64,000 nt of DNA from Roseovarius mucosus (GCF_002080415.1 NZ_CP020474.1:3919501-3983500), one strand, 5' to 3'. Positions 48,462-57,999 are shown, counted from the first letter of the stretch. Notes: a model not told the origin generated them from the sequence alone. Program-made: numbers and translations.

Positions 48462-48701
48462 ATGGCGACAACGACATACTTTGACGAAACGATCAAGGAT
48501 CAGGATGAACGATGCAGCATGAACGTCGAGTTTGGTCGGTGCTCGTTTTATTCGGGATGTGACGTGAAGTCAGGTCAAGGAACCGATAGCATAATCCTTA
48601 AAGTCAATGACGAGTGCGTCATCATGGATATTCAGATGGCAAAAAAATTCGTCAACGCGGCTGCCGATGTAGGCCGTTATTTCGGTATTCTCGACGAGTG
48701 A
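48462..48701 (+). CDS. small hypothetical protein after the nrdJ tail copy
   Basis: 79 residues from the ATG at 48462 with GAGGGGACAAG upstream; an in-frame GTG at 48438 would add eight. The protein is acidic with three central Cys (ERCSMNVEFGRCSFYSGCDV) and one later, and a C-terminal helix (MAKKFVNAAADVGRYFGILDE). It is also A+T-richer than neighbours. No family is recognised. It lies directly behind the nrdJ tail copy and before a terminator, so it could be read with nrdJ. Confidence 0.65.
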   Translation: MATTTYFDETIKDQDERCSMNVEFGRCSFYSGCDVKSGQGTDSIILKVNDECVIMDIQMAKKFVNAAADVGRYFGILDE

Positions 48702-48821
48702 TACGCTAGAAAACATATCCATGAATCAGAGACACGGGGCGGGTGCGCTCGCCCCGGACGCGGATCGGAAGCAGGCAACAACCATAGTCGGGCAGTGAAT
48801 GACACCCGGTTCGCGAGACTC

Positions 48822-48848
48822 GAGGGGGCCTAGTGCCCCCTCTTTTTC
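48822..48848 (+). terminator. rho-independent terminator of the nrdJ region
   Basis: GAGGGGGC (48822-48829), loop CTAGT, GCCCCCTC (48835-48842), then CTTTTTCT. It probably ends the nrdJ transcript including both small genes. A weaker GGGGCG/CGCCCC hairpin lies at 48736-48755. Confidence 0.9.
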
Positions 48849-48921
48849 TGTCTAACGTGTGTCGCGCCCGATCAAAAACCGTCCCGGGCTTGACTTAGGA
48901 CCTCTTCGACGCAGAGCAGAG

Positions 48922-48942
48922 GCCCCGGCTTGGGGCCGGGGC
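48922..48942 (-). terminator. hairpin downstream of the PCuAC gene
   Basis: GCCCCGGC (48922-48929) and GCCGGGGC (48935-48942) form a perfect 8-bp stem with a five-base loop, 45 bases after the minus-strand copper chaperone stop. There is no U-tract. Confidence 0.4.
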
Positions 48943-48987
48943 GATGTGAATTTGATCGGATGCAACATGCAGGCGCCCGTGTGGGGG

Positions 48988-49458
48988 TCAGTGACCCATC
49001 TTGGAATGATCCACGCCATCGGTCGGATCGACCATGAATTCGACCTCAACCGGACCCATCTGCTCGAAAAGGAAGGTCGCGGGCACCATATCGCCTTCTT
49101 TGAGTGGGGCGGTCAGGCCCATGAGCATCACATGCATGCCACCCGGCTCCAGCACCACGGTTTCGCCTGCGGGGATGTCGATCCCGGCAATCGGCTGCAT
49201 CCGCGCCACCCCGTCGCTGCCATGTTCGGTGGTGTGCAGGGAGGTTACTTTGGCGGCGGCGGTGTCGATGCCAATCAGGCGAATCGCGATCTCGCCCTCA
49301 TTGCTGATGGCCATATAGGCCGCCGCTGATCTGGCCCCGGCGAAGGGTTCGTTGATATGGGGATGGATGATTTCGATTGCGTCTTTCTTGACGCTATGGG
49401 CTTGGGCCGCGCCGCAAAGCGACAATGTCGCCAAAATGGCCAAGGCAAGCTGTTTCAT
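48988..49458 (-). CDS. PCu(A)C-type periplasmic copper chaperone
   Basis: 156 residues with signal peptide (about 1-20, ending GAAQA). The copper-binding core has TTEHGSDGVARMQPI and EPGGMHVMLMG, the Met/His ligands of the H(M)X10MX21HXM family. An extra His/Met-rich tail is DHSKMGH. It delivers Cu(I) to the CuA or CuB centre of cytochrome oxidase. The start at 49458 has AGGA upstream. A frame extension to 49470 adds only four residues. It stands alone, without ScoI beside it. Confidence 0.92.
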   Translation of the reverse strand: MKQLALAILATLSLCGAAQAHSVKKDAIEIIHPHINEPFAGARSAAAYMAISNEGEIAIRLIGIDTAAAKVTSLHTTEHGSDGVARMQPIAGIDIPAGETVVLEPGGMHVMLMGLTAPLKEGDMVPATFLFEQMGPVEVEFMVDPTDGVDHSKMGH

Positions 49459-49565
49459 GACTGTCCTCATGTGTCTTTCGGGTGGCGGGGGCGTGCCCTA
49501 GTGGGCCACGATGCCCGATGTATAGAAGGGGCGGCGAGAGGCGTCTATGCGGCTGATCCCCGCAA

Positions 49566-49590
49566 GAAAAAGGGGCGCTCGAGAGCCCCC
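49566..49590 (-). terminator. terminator of the transaldolase-like gene
   Basis: On the minus strand a GGGGC-x-CTCGAG-x-GCCCC hairpin (49589-49572) is followed by TTTTTCTT. It lies 36 bases after the gene's stop. Confidence 0.8.
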
Positions 49591-49625
49591 CTTGATCCGT
49601 CTGTCCTTTGTCCACGAAAGCGAGA

Positions 49626-50279
49626 TCAGAGGATTTTCTGACCGGTCTTTTCCCAATCGGCCATAAAGGTCTTGAGCCCCTGATCGGTCAGCGGATGCTC
49701 TGCCATTTTCTTGATCACGGACGGGGGCGCTGTCATCACATCTGCGCCGATATGAGCGGCCTGAAAGGCGTGATTGACGGTGCGGATCGAGGCCGCGAGG
49801 ATCTGGGTCTCGAACCCGTAGTTGTCATAGATCGTGCGGATATCGGCGATCAATTCCATCCCGTCGAGGTTGATGTCATCCAGCCGCCCGATGAAGGGGG
49901 AAATGAACGTGGCCCCCGCCTTGGCCGCCAAGAGCGCCTGATTGGCGGAAAAGCACAGCGTCACATTGACCATATGCCCCTCGCCCGAGAGCACCTTGCA
50001 CGCCTTGAGGCCATCCCATGTGAGCGGCACCTTGACGGCGATATTGCCTGCGATGGCCGCAAGTTTGCGCCCCTCGGCAATCATCTCGTCGGCGGTAAGC
50101 GCCACAACCTCGGCGCTGACTGGGCCATCGACCATTTCGGCAATCTCTTTGGTGACTTCGAGAATGTCGCGCCCGGATTTCAGGATGAGCGACGGGTTGG
50201 TGGTGACGCCGTCCACCATGCCAAGGTCATTGAGTTCGGCGATTTGATCGGTTTCGGCGGTATCGACAAAGAATTTCAT
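49626..50279 (-). CDS. fsa: transaldolase-like fructose-6-phosphate aldolase
   Basis: 217 residues, the short FSA/TalC form of the transaldolase family. It contains [18 protein letters not shown], the Schiff-base Lys in [17 protein letters not shown], and [31 protein letters not shown]. Whether it acts as transaldolase or fructose-6-phosphate aldolase cannot be told from sequence alone. It is divergent from priA, with 94 bases between them. Confidence 0.92.
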   Translation of the reverse strand: MKFFVDTAETDQIAELNDLGMVDGVTTNPSLILKSGRDILEVTKEIAEMVDGPVSAEVVALTADEMIAEGRKLAAIAGNIAVKVPLTWDGLKACKVLSGEGHMVNVTLCFSANQALLAAKAGATFISPFIGRLDDINLDGMELIADIRTIYDNYGFETQILAASIRTVNHAFQAAHIGADVMTAPPSVIKKMAEHPLTDQGLKTFMADWEKTGQKIL

Positions 50280-50373
50280 GGGAGGGCCCTCTGTGGCGGG
50301 TTGGGTTTGCTTGGCGAAGCGTTTACCTCATGGGGGCGCAAGCCGAAACCCCTCATGCGACAGGAGCCGCCCG

Positions 50374-52575
50374 TTGACCCAAGCTTCGCCCGACTTTTAC
50401 GACGAGGGCACATTGGTGGCCGTGCTGACCGCGCAGCCCTTGGAGGGGCCGCTAGACTATCTGGCCCCTGAGGGGGGCGTGATGGCCGGGGCCTTTGTCG
50501 AGGTGCCGCTGGGCCCGCGCCGGGTATTGGGCGTGGTCTGGGGGCCGGGGCGTGGCGGCTTTGACCTCAAGAAGGCGCGCGGCATTGGCCGTGTGCTCGA
50601 TGTGGCCCCGATGCGCGTCGAGATGCAGGAGTTTCTGCGCCGGGCGGGCGAGTATACGCTGACGCCGCTGCCTGCGATGCTGCGGCTGGCCACACGCGCA
50701 CCGGGGCTGAGCGATCCGCCCTCGATGCAAAAGATTTACCGTCTGGGCGACACAGAGCCTGCGCGCCTGACCGATGCCCGCGCGCGGGTGCTGGAGGTGC
50801 TGCGCGATCATGGCGGGCTTGGGTTCACGCTAAAAGAGGTGAGTGATCTGGCGGGGGTGACATCCTCGGTCGTCAAGGGGTTGGTGGCGCAAGGGGCTGT
50901 GCTCGAAGAAGACACGCCGCGCGATACGCCCTTTGTCCCGCTTGATCCTGACCTGCCCGCCAAGGCGCTGACCGAGGATCAGGCGGCGGCGGCGGCGCGG
51001 TTGCGCATGGGGTTGCAGGCAGGCAGCTATGGCACGACGCTTTTGCGCGGTGTGACCGGATCGGGCAAGACGGAGGTCTATCTTGAGGCGGTGGCCGAGG
51101 CGCTGCGCCAAGGGGGGCAAGCGCTGGTGCTCTTGCCCGAGATCGCGTTGACGGCAGAGTTTCTGACGCGGGTCGAGGTGCGGTTTGGCACGCGCCCGGC
51201 AGAATGGCATTCCGGCGTCACCATGACCGAGCGGCGGCGGGTGTGGAAAATGGTCGGGCAGGGGGGCGCACAGATGGTGGTGGGCGCGCGTTCGGCGCTG
51301 TTCTTGCCGTTTCAGAACCTCGCGCTGATCGTGGTCGATGAGGAACACGACACCTCCTACAAGCAAGAGGACGGCGCGCTTTATCATGCGCGCGATATGG
51401 CGGTCTTGCGGGCAAGCCTGTGTGGGGCGCGGGTGGTTCTGGCCTCGGCCACGCCAAGCCTTGAAAGCTGGGCCAATGCAGAGGCCGGAAAATATGAGCG
51501 GCTTGATCTGGATGCCCGGTTCGGCGCTGCGGTGATGCCGGAATTGGCGGCGATCGACATGCGGGCGGAAACGCTGCCGTCAAACCGCTGGATTTCGCCC
51601 ACATTGCAGGCGGCGGTCAATGCGCGGGTGGCGGCAGGAGAGCAAGCGCTTTTGTTCCTCAACCGGCGCGGCTATGCGCCGACGACGATCTGCCGTGCCT
51701 GCGGGCATCAGATCGGATGCGATCACTGCGATGCGCGGATGGTCGAGCATCGGTTCCAAAAGCGGCTGATCTGCCACCAATGTGGCGAGAGTACCGCCAT
51801 GCCCGAGGCCTGCCCCGCCTGTGGTGTCGCGGGCAAGCTGGCGGCGGTCGGTCCGGGGGTGGAACGGCTGGCAGAAGAGGCGGCAGCGCTATTCCCACAG
51901 GCGCGGATTGCGGTGCTGTCGTCGGATTTGTTTGGTTCTGCGCGGGCCTTGAAAGAGCAGATTGTCGAGATTGCCCAAGGGGCGGCCGACATCATCATCG
52001 GCACGCAACTGGTTGCAAAAGGGCATAATTTTCCGCTGCTGACGCTGGTGGGGGTGATTGATTCCGATTTGGGCCTGCAAGGCTCTGACCTGCGCGCCGC
52101 CGAGCGGACGTTTCAGTTGATGCGGCAGGTGGCGGGGCGTGCAGGCCGGGCAGAGCGGGCCGGGCGCGCGCTTTTGCAGACGTTTCAGCCCGAGCATCCG
52201 GTCATTCGCGCCATTCTGGCCGGCGATGAAGAGGGATTTTGGCGCGCCGAGGCCGAGGGGCGCAGGCAGGCGGGGGTGCCGCCCTACGGTCGCATGGCGG
52301 GGATTATCCTCAGTTCCCCCGATATGCAGGCGGTGTTCGATCTGGGCGAGGCGCTGGCGCGGCGTGACGGGCCCATTCGGGCGGTTGGGGCGCAGGTCTT
52401 TGGCCCGGCACCAGCACCCATTGCCCGTATCCGGGGGCGGCACAGGGTGCGTCTGTTGGTCAAGGCCCCCAAGGGGGCGGCGATACAGGCGGCGGTGTCC
52501 GAGTGGATTGCGCAGGTGCGGTTGCCTGCGCAAATGCGCCTGACGGTCGATATTGATCCGCAGAGTTTTTATTGA
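50374..52575 (+). CDS. priA: primosomal protein N' (replication restart helicase)
   Basis: 733 residues from a TTG start, chosen because AGGAG lies seven bases upstream and the family N-terminus begins here; no ATG or GTG fits. The order is N-terminal DNA-binding 3'BD (about 15-110), winged helix (about 130-190), and helicase core with Walker A GVTGSGKTEVYLE and DEEH box VVDEEHDTSYKQED. Zinc-binding Cys follow in CRACGHQIGCDHC and CHQCGE...CPACG. It restarts stalled forks by loading DnaB. Confidence 0.95.
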   Translation: MTQASPDFYDEGTLVAVLTAQPLEGPLDYLAPEGGVMAGAFVEVPLGPRRVLGVVWGPGRGGFDLKKARGIGRVLDVAPMRVEMQEFLRRAGEYTLTPLPAMLRLATRAPGLSDPPSMQKIYRLGDTEPARLTDARARVLEVLRDHGGLGFTLKEVSDLAGVTSSVVKGLVAQGAVLEEDTPRDTPFVPLDPDLPAKALTEDQAAAAARLRMGLQAGSYGTTLLRGVTGSGKTEVYLEAVAEALRQGGQALVLLPEIALTAEFLTRVEVRFGTRPAEWHSGVTMTERRRVWKMVGQGGAQMVVGARSALFLPFQNLALIVVDEEHDTSYKQEDGALYHARDMAVLRASLCGARVVLASATPSLESWANAEAGKYERLDLDARFGAAVMPELAAIDMRAETLPSNRWISPTLQAAVNARVAAGEQALLFLNRRGYAPTTICRACGHQIGCDHCDARMVEHRFQKRLICHQCGESTAMPEACPACGVAGKLAAVGPGVERLAEEAAALFPQARIAVLSSDLFGSARALKEQIVEIAQGAADIIIGTQLVAKGHNFPLLTLVGVIDSDLGLQGSDLRAAERTFQLMRQVAGRAGRAERAGRALLQTFQPEHPVIRAILAGDEEGFWRAEAEGRRQAGVPPYGRMAGIILSSPDMQAVFDLGEALARRDGPIRAVGAQVFGPAPAPIARIRGRHRVRLLVKAPKGAAIQAAVSEWIAQVRLPAQMRLTVDIDPQSFY

Positions 52576-52631
52576 AGGGGACCATGGCGCAGCCTCTCGC
52601 CAAGCCAGCGTCTTGGGCGTAAAGGGAACCC

Positions 52632-53864
52632 ATGAGACCACAGTTTCCCTTGGGCAGAGCGCAAGAGCTGCCGTTCTGGCGCAGGCCTGTCACGCTGCTC
52701 TTTCTGATGGCTGCCGCGATGCCGGTGGCCTTTGCCACGTGGTCGGCGCTGCTCAATAATTTCGTGATCGAAGTGGCCGGGTTCAACGGCTCTGATATCG
52801 GCTGGCTGCATACGGTGCGCGAAATCCCCGGATTTCTGGCAATTGGCGTGATCGCGCTGATCATGTTCATGCATGAGCAGGTGCTCGCGCTGGTGTCGTT
52901 GCTTCTTTTGGGGGTGGCGACCGCGATTACCGCCCATTTCCCAAGTCTCGGTGGAATTCTTGCGATCACCATGCTCAGCTCCATCGGGTTTCACTATTTC
53001 GAGACGGTGAACCAATCGCTGCAATTGCAATGGCTGGACAAGCTGCGTGCGCCGCAGATGCTGGGCTGGTTGATGGCGGGGGGATCGGCGGCGACGCTGG
53101 TGGCCTATGTTCTTATTGTGCTGACGTGGCAGGCCTTTGATCTGAGCTATAATTTCGTTTACATGGTCTCGGGCGGCTTTACGGCGGTGATCGCGGTGTT
53201 CTGTCTGATGGCCTATCCCCGGTTCGAGGCCCCCAATCCGCAACTCAAAAAGATGGTGCTGCGGCGGCGCTATTGGCTTTATTATGCGTTGCAATTCATG
53301 GCGGGCGCGCGGCGGCAGATTTTCATCGTCTTTGCGGGCTTCATGATGGTCGAGAAATTCGGCTTTGAGGTGCATGAGGTGACAGCGCTCTTTCTCATCA
53401 ATCTTGTGGTCAACATGATTTTCGCACCGCTGATGGGCAAGGCCGTGTTCCACTTTGGCGAGCGGCGCACGCTGATGTTTGAATATGCCGGGCTGGCGAT
53501 TGTGTTTCTGGCCTATGGTGGCATCTATTTCTTTGGTTGGGGCGTGGTGCTGGCGGCGACGCTCTATGTGATCGACCATATCCTGTTTTCGCTGGCTCTG
53601 GCGCTCAAGACCTATTTTCAGAAGATTGCCGATCCCGGTGATATTGCGCCCACCGCGGCCGTGGCTTTTACCATCAACCATATTGCGGCGGTTTTTCTGC
53701 CTGCGGCACTGGGCTATCTGTGGCTGGTGTCGCCTGCGGCGGTGTTTTTTGGGGCGGCGGGCATGGCGGGAATTTCCTTTGGCCTTGCGCTGTTGATCCC
53801 GCGCCATCCGGAGCCAGGCAATGAGACGATCTTTGCCCGGTTTCTGCCTGCCCCCGCCGAATGA
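52632..53864 (+). CDS. MFS transporter
   Basis: 410 residues with about 12 hydrophobic helices in two halves, separated by a basic cytoplasmic loop around 195-215 (NPQLKKMVLRRRYW). I see no drug-efflux signature beyond the general fold and cannot name a substrate. AAAGGGAA precedes the ATG. It lies between priA and prmA on the same strand with short gaps (56 and 26 bases), so it may be cotranscribed with prmA. Confidence 0.85.
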   Translation: MRPQFPLGRAQELPFWRRPVTLLFLMAAAMPVAFATWSALLNNFVIEVAGFNGSDIGWLHTVREIPGFLAIGVIALIMFMHEQVLALVSLLLLGVATAITAHFPSLGGILAITMLSSIGFHYFETVNQSLQLQWLDKLRAPQMLGWLMAGGSAATLVAYVLIVLTWQAFDLSYNFVYMVSGGFTAVIAVFCLMAYPRFEAPNPQLKKMVLRRRYWLYYALQFMAGARRQIFIVFAGFMMVEKFGFEVHEVTALFLINLVVNMIFAPLMGKAVFHFGERRTLMFEYAGLAIVFLAYGGIYFFGWGVVLAATLYVIDHILFSLALALKTYFQKIADPGDIAPTAAVAFTINHIAAVFLPAALGYLWLVSPAAVFFGAAGMAGISFGLALLIPRHPEPGNETIFARFLPAPAE

Positions 53865-53890
53865 TCCCGATCCTCTGAAAAGGAAACTGC

Positions 53891-54763
53891 ATGCCGACCT
53901 ATACCGCCCTCACTACCCTGCCCGGACGCGCCAATGCCGAGGCGCTGGCCGAAGCGTTGGAACATCTGGAGCCGGAACCAACCGGAGTTGGCTCGTTCGA
54001 GATGGAGGATGGATCGGGCCTTTGGGAAATCGGTGCCTATTTCGAGACGGCCCCCGATGAGGTGGCGCTGGCGCTTTTGGCCAAGATGCACGGGGCCAAG
54101 CCCTTTGTTATCTCCGAACTGCCCGAGGTGGATTGGGTGGCCAAGGTACGCCGGGATTTAACGCCCGTCGTGGCGGGGCGGTTCTTTGTCTATGGCAGCC
54201 ATGATGCCGATAAGGTGCCCCAGGATTGCGAGCCGCTTTTGATCGAGGCGGCGATGGCCTTTGGCACCGGGCATCATGGCACGACGCAGGGCTGTCTCAA
54301 GGCGCTGGATCGTTTGGCGCATACCGGCTTTGTTGGGCGGTCGGTGCTCGATCTGGGATGCGGCACGGCGGTGCTCGCGATGGCGGCGGCACGGATCTGG
54401 CCCGGTGTGATGCTGGCCAGCGATATCGACGCGGTGGCGGTTGAAGTGGCGAACGCCAATGTCACGGCCAATGCGCTGGAGGGGCGGGTGGAGTGTATCG
54501 AAGCCGAAGGGCTGGAGCATCCGCGCCTGAGTGCTGCGGCACCTTATGATCTGGTTTTTGCCAATATCCTGAAAGGGCCGTTAATCCTGCTGGCACCGGG
54601 GATCACGGCGGCGCTGACGCCGGGCGGTAAGGTGATTCTCTCGGGTATTTTGAACGAGCAAGCGGATGAAGTGCGCGACGTTTATTGCGCGCTTGGAAAC
54701 AGTCTTGAGCATCGCGAAGAGATTGGTGACTGGACCACGTTGACCCTATCTAAAAGTCTATAA
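53891..54763 (+). CDS. prmA: ribosomal protein L11 methyltransferase
   Basis: 290 residues. It transfers methyl groups from SAM to L11. The N-terminal substrate-recognition domain (about 1-100) precedes the Rossmann methyltransferase with AFGTGHHGTTQGCLKAL, DLGCGTAVLAMAAARIWPG and the product-site FANILKGPL (NxL variant of N[IV]L). SD AAAAGGAAA precedes the ATG. Confidence 0.93.
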   Translation: MPTYTALTTLPGRANAEALAEALEHLEPEPTGVGSFEMEDGSGLWEIGAYFETAPDEVALALLAKMHGAKPFVISELPEVDWVAKVRRDLTPVVAGRFFVYGSHDADKVPQDCEPLLIEAAMAFGTGHHGTTQGCLKALDRLAHTGFVGRSVLDLGCGTAVLAMAAARIWPGVMLASDIDAVAVEVANANVTANALEGRVECIEAEGLEHPRLSAAAPYDLVFANILKGPLILLAPGITAALTPGGKVILSGILNEQADEVRDVYCALGNSLEHREEIGDWTTLTLSKSL

Positions 54764-54871
54764 AAATGCGTCAGGATTGGGGCTGACCCGCACGGTTGCC
54801 TTGGTTTTGCCACAATTTGGACCTAGCTTTTCCTCATCGCGGTGGGGGTCGTGATAATGGGATGTCTCGAT

Positions 54872-55216
54872 ATGAGTGACGCATTTCAGGGGTTCGACTC
54901 GCGCCTTAAGGCGATTGGCCGCAAGCGCACGCGACTGGCGCAGGGCTATGTCAGCAAAGTCGGCAAAGACGGTCTGATCATTTTCCGCCCCAAGCGGCGC
55001 AAGAGCGGACTTCCCCTACGCGGTCTTTTCTATCTCGCGCTTGGTTTTACCTTTTTCAAGGCGGTGATCATCGCGCATTTGGGCGCGCCGCTCTATGGTG
55101 ATCGGCTGGCGCAATTGGCGCAAGGCAGCATTGTGGAACAGGCGGGCGCCGTTGTGATGCAGACTGATCCGGTCAGTGAACTGCTTTCGACCTATATTCG
55201 GCCGATCCTGCGCTGA
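54872..55216 (+). CDS. conserved hypothetical membrane protein
   Basis: 114 residues. A basic N-terminal half (RLKAIGRKRTRLAQGYVSKVGKDGLIIFRPKRRK) is followed by one transmembrane helix (about 49-68) and a C-terminal part likely outside the membrane (LAQGSIVEQAGAVVMQTDPVSELLSTYIRPIL). The KDGLIIFRPKRR segment recalls a short beta motif. No family is recognised. Earlier in-frame starts at 54842 and 54857 are possible. Confidence 0.7.
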   Translation: MSDAFQGFDSRLKAIGRKRTRLAQGYVSKVGKDGLIIFRPKRRKSGLPLRGLFYLALGFTFFKAVIIAHLGAPLYGDRLAQLAQGSIVEQAGAVVMQTDPVSELLSTYIRPILR

Positions 55217-55235
55217 ACGCAGGCGAACTGGACAG

Positions 55236-55275
55236 AAAAAAACCCGCGCGGTTGATACCGGCGCGGGCTTTTTCA
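55236..55275. terminator. bidirectional terminator
   Basis: CCCGCGC (55243-55249) pairs with GCGCGGG (55261-55267), with A-run before and T-run after (CTTTTTC on plus; GTTTTTTTC on minus). It sits between the converging genes at 55216 and 55294 and serves both. Confidence 0.88.
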
Positions 55276-55293
55276 TGTGATCTGAGGCAGTGA

Positions 55294-55491
55294 TCAGATC
55301 TGGCGTGCCACCAGATCGATGTCGCCACGGCTCAGGCCGATGTCGTCAAGTTCGCGATCCGAAAGGCGCGACAGGGCGGCGCGGGTGGCGCGACGTTCGT
55401 TCCATGCAGCAAGAACCGAGAAGGCGCGGGCAAAGATTGCGCCGAAACCGGCGTGAGAAGCGTGTGAGCGGGTGCTATCAAGAGCGGCCAT
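55294..55491 (-). CDS. DUF1127 domain-containing small protein
   Basis: 65 residues. The C-terminal DUF1127 pattern is AWNERRATRAALSRLSDRELDDIGLSRGDIDLVARQI. The start at 55491 has AGGA eight bases upstream on the minus strand. It is a paralogue in type of the protein at 19816-20019 but closer to the family consensus. Such proteins may act in RNA turnover or stress adaptation. No direct evidence is seen here. Confidence 0.88.
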   Translation of the reverse strand: MAALDSTRSHASHAGFGAIFARAFSVLAAWNERRATRAALSRLSDRELDDIGLSRGDIDLVARQI

Positions 55492-55749
55492 GATTTTATT
55501 CCTAGTGAATGAGGGGACAGAGCATGTCTGTTTCTGAGCCGCAGGTAATCCCCACCTATCGTTCTCGCAAGGCGAGTTTATTGCATAGTTCTTATGCGTT
55601 TTATGCATGGGTATAACAAGGCGTAACCACATTGTTTTTAAAGGGTTTAATATTTCGCCGCACATGCGTGCCATCCCAAAGCGCGACATTTCTGCAACGC
55701 AGCGATGGCAAAACGGGCAGTTTATGAACGCGCATTCTGCTTGGTGCTT

Positions 55750-55764
55750 GTTCTCGTTTCGTGC
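55750..55764 (+). promoter_or_regulatory. candidate LexA (SOS) box before ruvC
   Basis: GTTC-TCGTTTC-GTGC matches the alphaproteobacterial SOS direct repeat GTTC-N7-GTTC at seven of eight positions, 37 bases before the ruvC start. ruvCAB is SOS-controlled in several alphaproteobacteria. The single mismatch leaves this tentative. Confidence 0.4.
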
Positions 55765-55801
55765 TATTGCTGAAAAAAACCAGAACGGGCAGGGCAGTGA
55801 G

Positions 55802-56308
55802 ATGCGGGTATTGGGCATTGATCCGGGGTTGCGCAACCTCGGTTGGGGCGTGATTGAGGTGTCGGGCAGCAGGCTAAGCCATGTGGCCAATGGCATCTGC
55901 CATTCAAGCGGCCCTGATCTCGCGGCGCGGCTCTTGTCGCTCTATGAGCAGCTCACGGATATTCTGCACCGGTTTGATCCGCAGGCGGCGGCGGTCGAGC
56001 AGACCTTTGTCAACAAGGATGGGGCGGGCACGCTGAAACTGGGACAGGCGCGGGGCATTGCCTTGCTCGTGCCGGCGCAATACGGGCTGACGGTGGGGGA
56101 ATATTCGCCCAACACGGTCAAGAAAACGGTGGTGGGCGTGGGCCATGCCGCCAAGGAACAGGTGGCGCATATGGTCAAGGTGCAATTGCCGGGCGTTGTG
56201 CTGGCCGGGCCGGACGCGGCGGATGCGCTGGCGATTGCGATCTGTCATGCGCATCACGCGCGGTCCTCAGACATGCTGGCGCGGGCGGTGGCGAGGGCCA
56301 GCGCATGA
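55802..56308 (+). CDS. ruvC: crossover junction endodeoxyribonuclease RuvC
   Basis: 168 residues. It resolves Holliday junctions. The acidic residues of the active site lie in [17 protein letters not shown] (Asp7), [11 protein letters not shown] (Glu) and [18 protein letters not shown] chose the ATG at 55802, which begins the conserved sequence; the upstream frame is non-conserved. It overlaps ruvA by 4 bases (ATGA). Confidence 0.96.
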   Translation: MRVLGIDPGLRNLGWGVIEVSGSRLSHVANGICHSSGPDLAARLLSLYEQLTDILHRFDPQAAAVEQTFVNKDGAGTLKLGQARGIALLVPAQYGLTVGEYSPNTVKKTVVGVGHAAKEQVAHMVKVQLPGVVLAGPDAADALAIAICHAHHARSSDMLARAVARASA

Positions 56309-56967
56309 TCGGGCGTGTCGCCGGACGGATTGATTATCGCGGAACCGATCATGTGCTGATCGACGTGCGCGGGGTCGGCTATCTGGTCTATTGTTCCGAG
56401 CGGACGCTGTCGGCGCTGCCTGCAGTCGGCGGCATGGCCGCGCTCTATACGGATTTGCTGGTGCGCGAAGACCTCTTGCAGCTTTTCGGCTTTCCCACGC
56501 TGGTGGAAAAGGAATGGCACCGCCTGCTGATGAGCGTGCAGGGGGTGGGGGCCAAGGCCTCGCTTGCTATTCTGGGGGCGCTTGGACCGGATGGCGTTGG
56601 CCGGGCGATTGCGATTGGGGATTGGAATTCCGTAACGGCGGCCAAGGGCATCGGGGCCAAGACCGCGCAGCGCGTGGTCAACGAATTGAAGGACAAGGCC
56701 CCGCTGGTGATGGCGATGGGCGCGGCCCCGGCCCCTATGCCCGCCGCGCCGGACACAGGCGAGGTGATCGAGACTGCATCTGTGCCCACACCCCCTGTGC
56801 CCCCCAGCCCCGGGGCACAGGCCGAGGCGCTGTCGGCGCTGACCAATCTGGGCTATACCCCCGGCGAGGCGGCGGGTGCCGTGGCGCAGGTGGCGGGTGA
56901 GACGCCCGAGGCCACCACAGCGGAGTTGATCCGCGCCGCGTTGCGGCGGCTGGCACCGAAAGGGTAA
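56305..56967 (+). CDS. ruvA: Holliday junction branch migration protein RuvA
   Basis: 220 residues. Binds four-way junctions and docks RuvB. The N-terminal OB fold ([28 protein letters not shown]), two HhH motifs ([35 protein letters not shown]), a Pro/Ala linker (about 140-170) and the C-terminal RuvB-contacting domain ([16 protein letters not shown]) are all present. It is translationally coupled to ruvC, and ruvB follows after 3 bases. Confidence 0.96.
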   Translation: MIGRVAGRIDYRGTDHVLIDVRGVGYLVYCSERTLSALPAVGGMAALYTDLLVREDLLQLFGFPTLVEKEWHRLLMSVQGVGAKASLAILGALGPDGVGRAIAIGDWNSVTAAKGIGAKTAQRVVNELKDKAPLVMAMGAAPAPMPAAPDTGEVIETASVPTPPVPPSPGAQAEALSALTNLGYTPGEAAGAVAQVAGETPEATTAELIRAALRRLAPKG

Positions 56968-56970
56968 AGC

Positions 56971-57999
56971 ATGACTGAGCCAGACCCGACCCTGCGCGGC
57001 GCAGCTTTGCCAGAGGATCAGGACCGCAGCCTGCGGCCCCAAGCCCTGTCGGAATTCATCGGGCAGCGCGAGGCGCGGGCCAATCTGGCGGTGTTCATCC
57101 AATCGGCGCGGCAGCGCGGCGATGCGATGGATCACACGCTGTTTCACGGCCCCCCCGGCCTGGGCAAGACGACGCTGGCGCAGATCATGGCGCGCGAATT
57201 GGGGGTGGGCTTTCGCATGACCTCTGGCCCGGTGCTGGCCAAGGCCGGGGATCTGGCGGCGATCCTGACCAATCTGGAGCGCAACGATGTGCTCTTTATC
57301 GACGAAATCCACCGTCTTAACCCAGCGGTGGAAGAGGTGCTCTATCCCGCGATGGAGGATTTCGAATTGGATCTGGTGATCGGCGAGGGGCCAGCGGCGC
57401 GCACCGTGCGGATCGAATTGCAGCCCTTCACCTTGGTGGGCGCGACGACGCGGCTGGGCCTGCTGACAACGCCCTTGCGGGATCGGTTCGGCATCCCGAC
57501 GCGGTTGCAATTCTACGAGATTGACGAGCTGCACGAGATCGTGACGCGCAACGCCAAGCTCTTGAACATTCCCACCGATCCTGATGGCGCGCGCGAAATT
57601 GCCCGCCGCGCGCGCGGCACCCCGCGTATTGCTGGGCGTTTGCTGCGCCGCGTGGTGGATTTTGCCGTGGTGGAAGGGGGCGGGAAGATCAGCCGCGCGC
57701 TGGCCGATAGTTCGCTGACCCGGCTGGGAGTGGATCATCTGGGGCTGGATGGCGCCGACCGGCGCTATCTGCGCCTGATTGCCGAGGCTTATCAGGGCGG
57801 GCCGGTGGGAATCGAGACCATCAGTGCGGCGCTGAGTGAGAGCCGCGATGCGCTGGAAGAGGTGATCGAGCCGTTTCTCTTGCAACAGGGCCTGATCCAA
57901 CGCACCCCGCGCGGGCGGATGCTGGCGCAAGGTGGCTGGGCGCATCTGGGGCTGGCCGCACCTGGGCCGAAAGGGCAGAGTGATCTTTTCGGCAAGTGA
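56971..57999 (+). CDS. ruvB: Holliday junction helicase RuvB
   Basis: 342 residues. AAA+ motor of branch migration. Walker A is [16 protein letters not shown] (about 57-72), Walker [13 protein letters not shown], sensor 1 [19 protein letters not shown] with the Arg finger, and C-terminal winged helix [14 protein letters not shown]. Last gene of ruvCAB. In many relatives ybgC/tol-pal follows; here an uncharacterised gene does. Confidence 0.97.
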   Translation: MTEPDPTLRGAALPEDQDRSLRPQALSEFIGQREARANLAVFIQSARQRGDAMDHTLFHGPPGLGKTTLAQIMARELGVGFRMTSGPVLAKAGDLAAILTNLERNDVLFIDEIHRLNPAVEEVLYPAMEDFELDLVIGEGPAARTVRIELQPFTLVGATTRLGLLTTPLRDRFGIPTRLQFYEIDELHEIVTRNAKLLNIPTDPDGAREIARRARGTPRIAGRLLRRVVDFAVVEGGGKISRALADSSLTRLGVDHLGLDGADRRYLRLIAEAYQGGPVGIETISAALSESRDALEEVIEPFLLQQGLIQRTPRGRMLAQGGWAHLGLAAPGPKGQSDLFGK

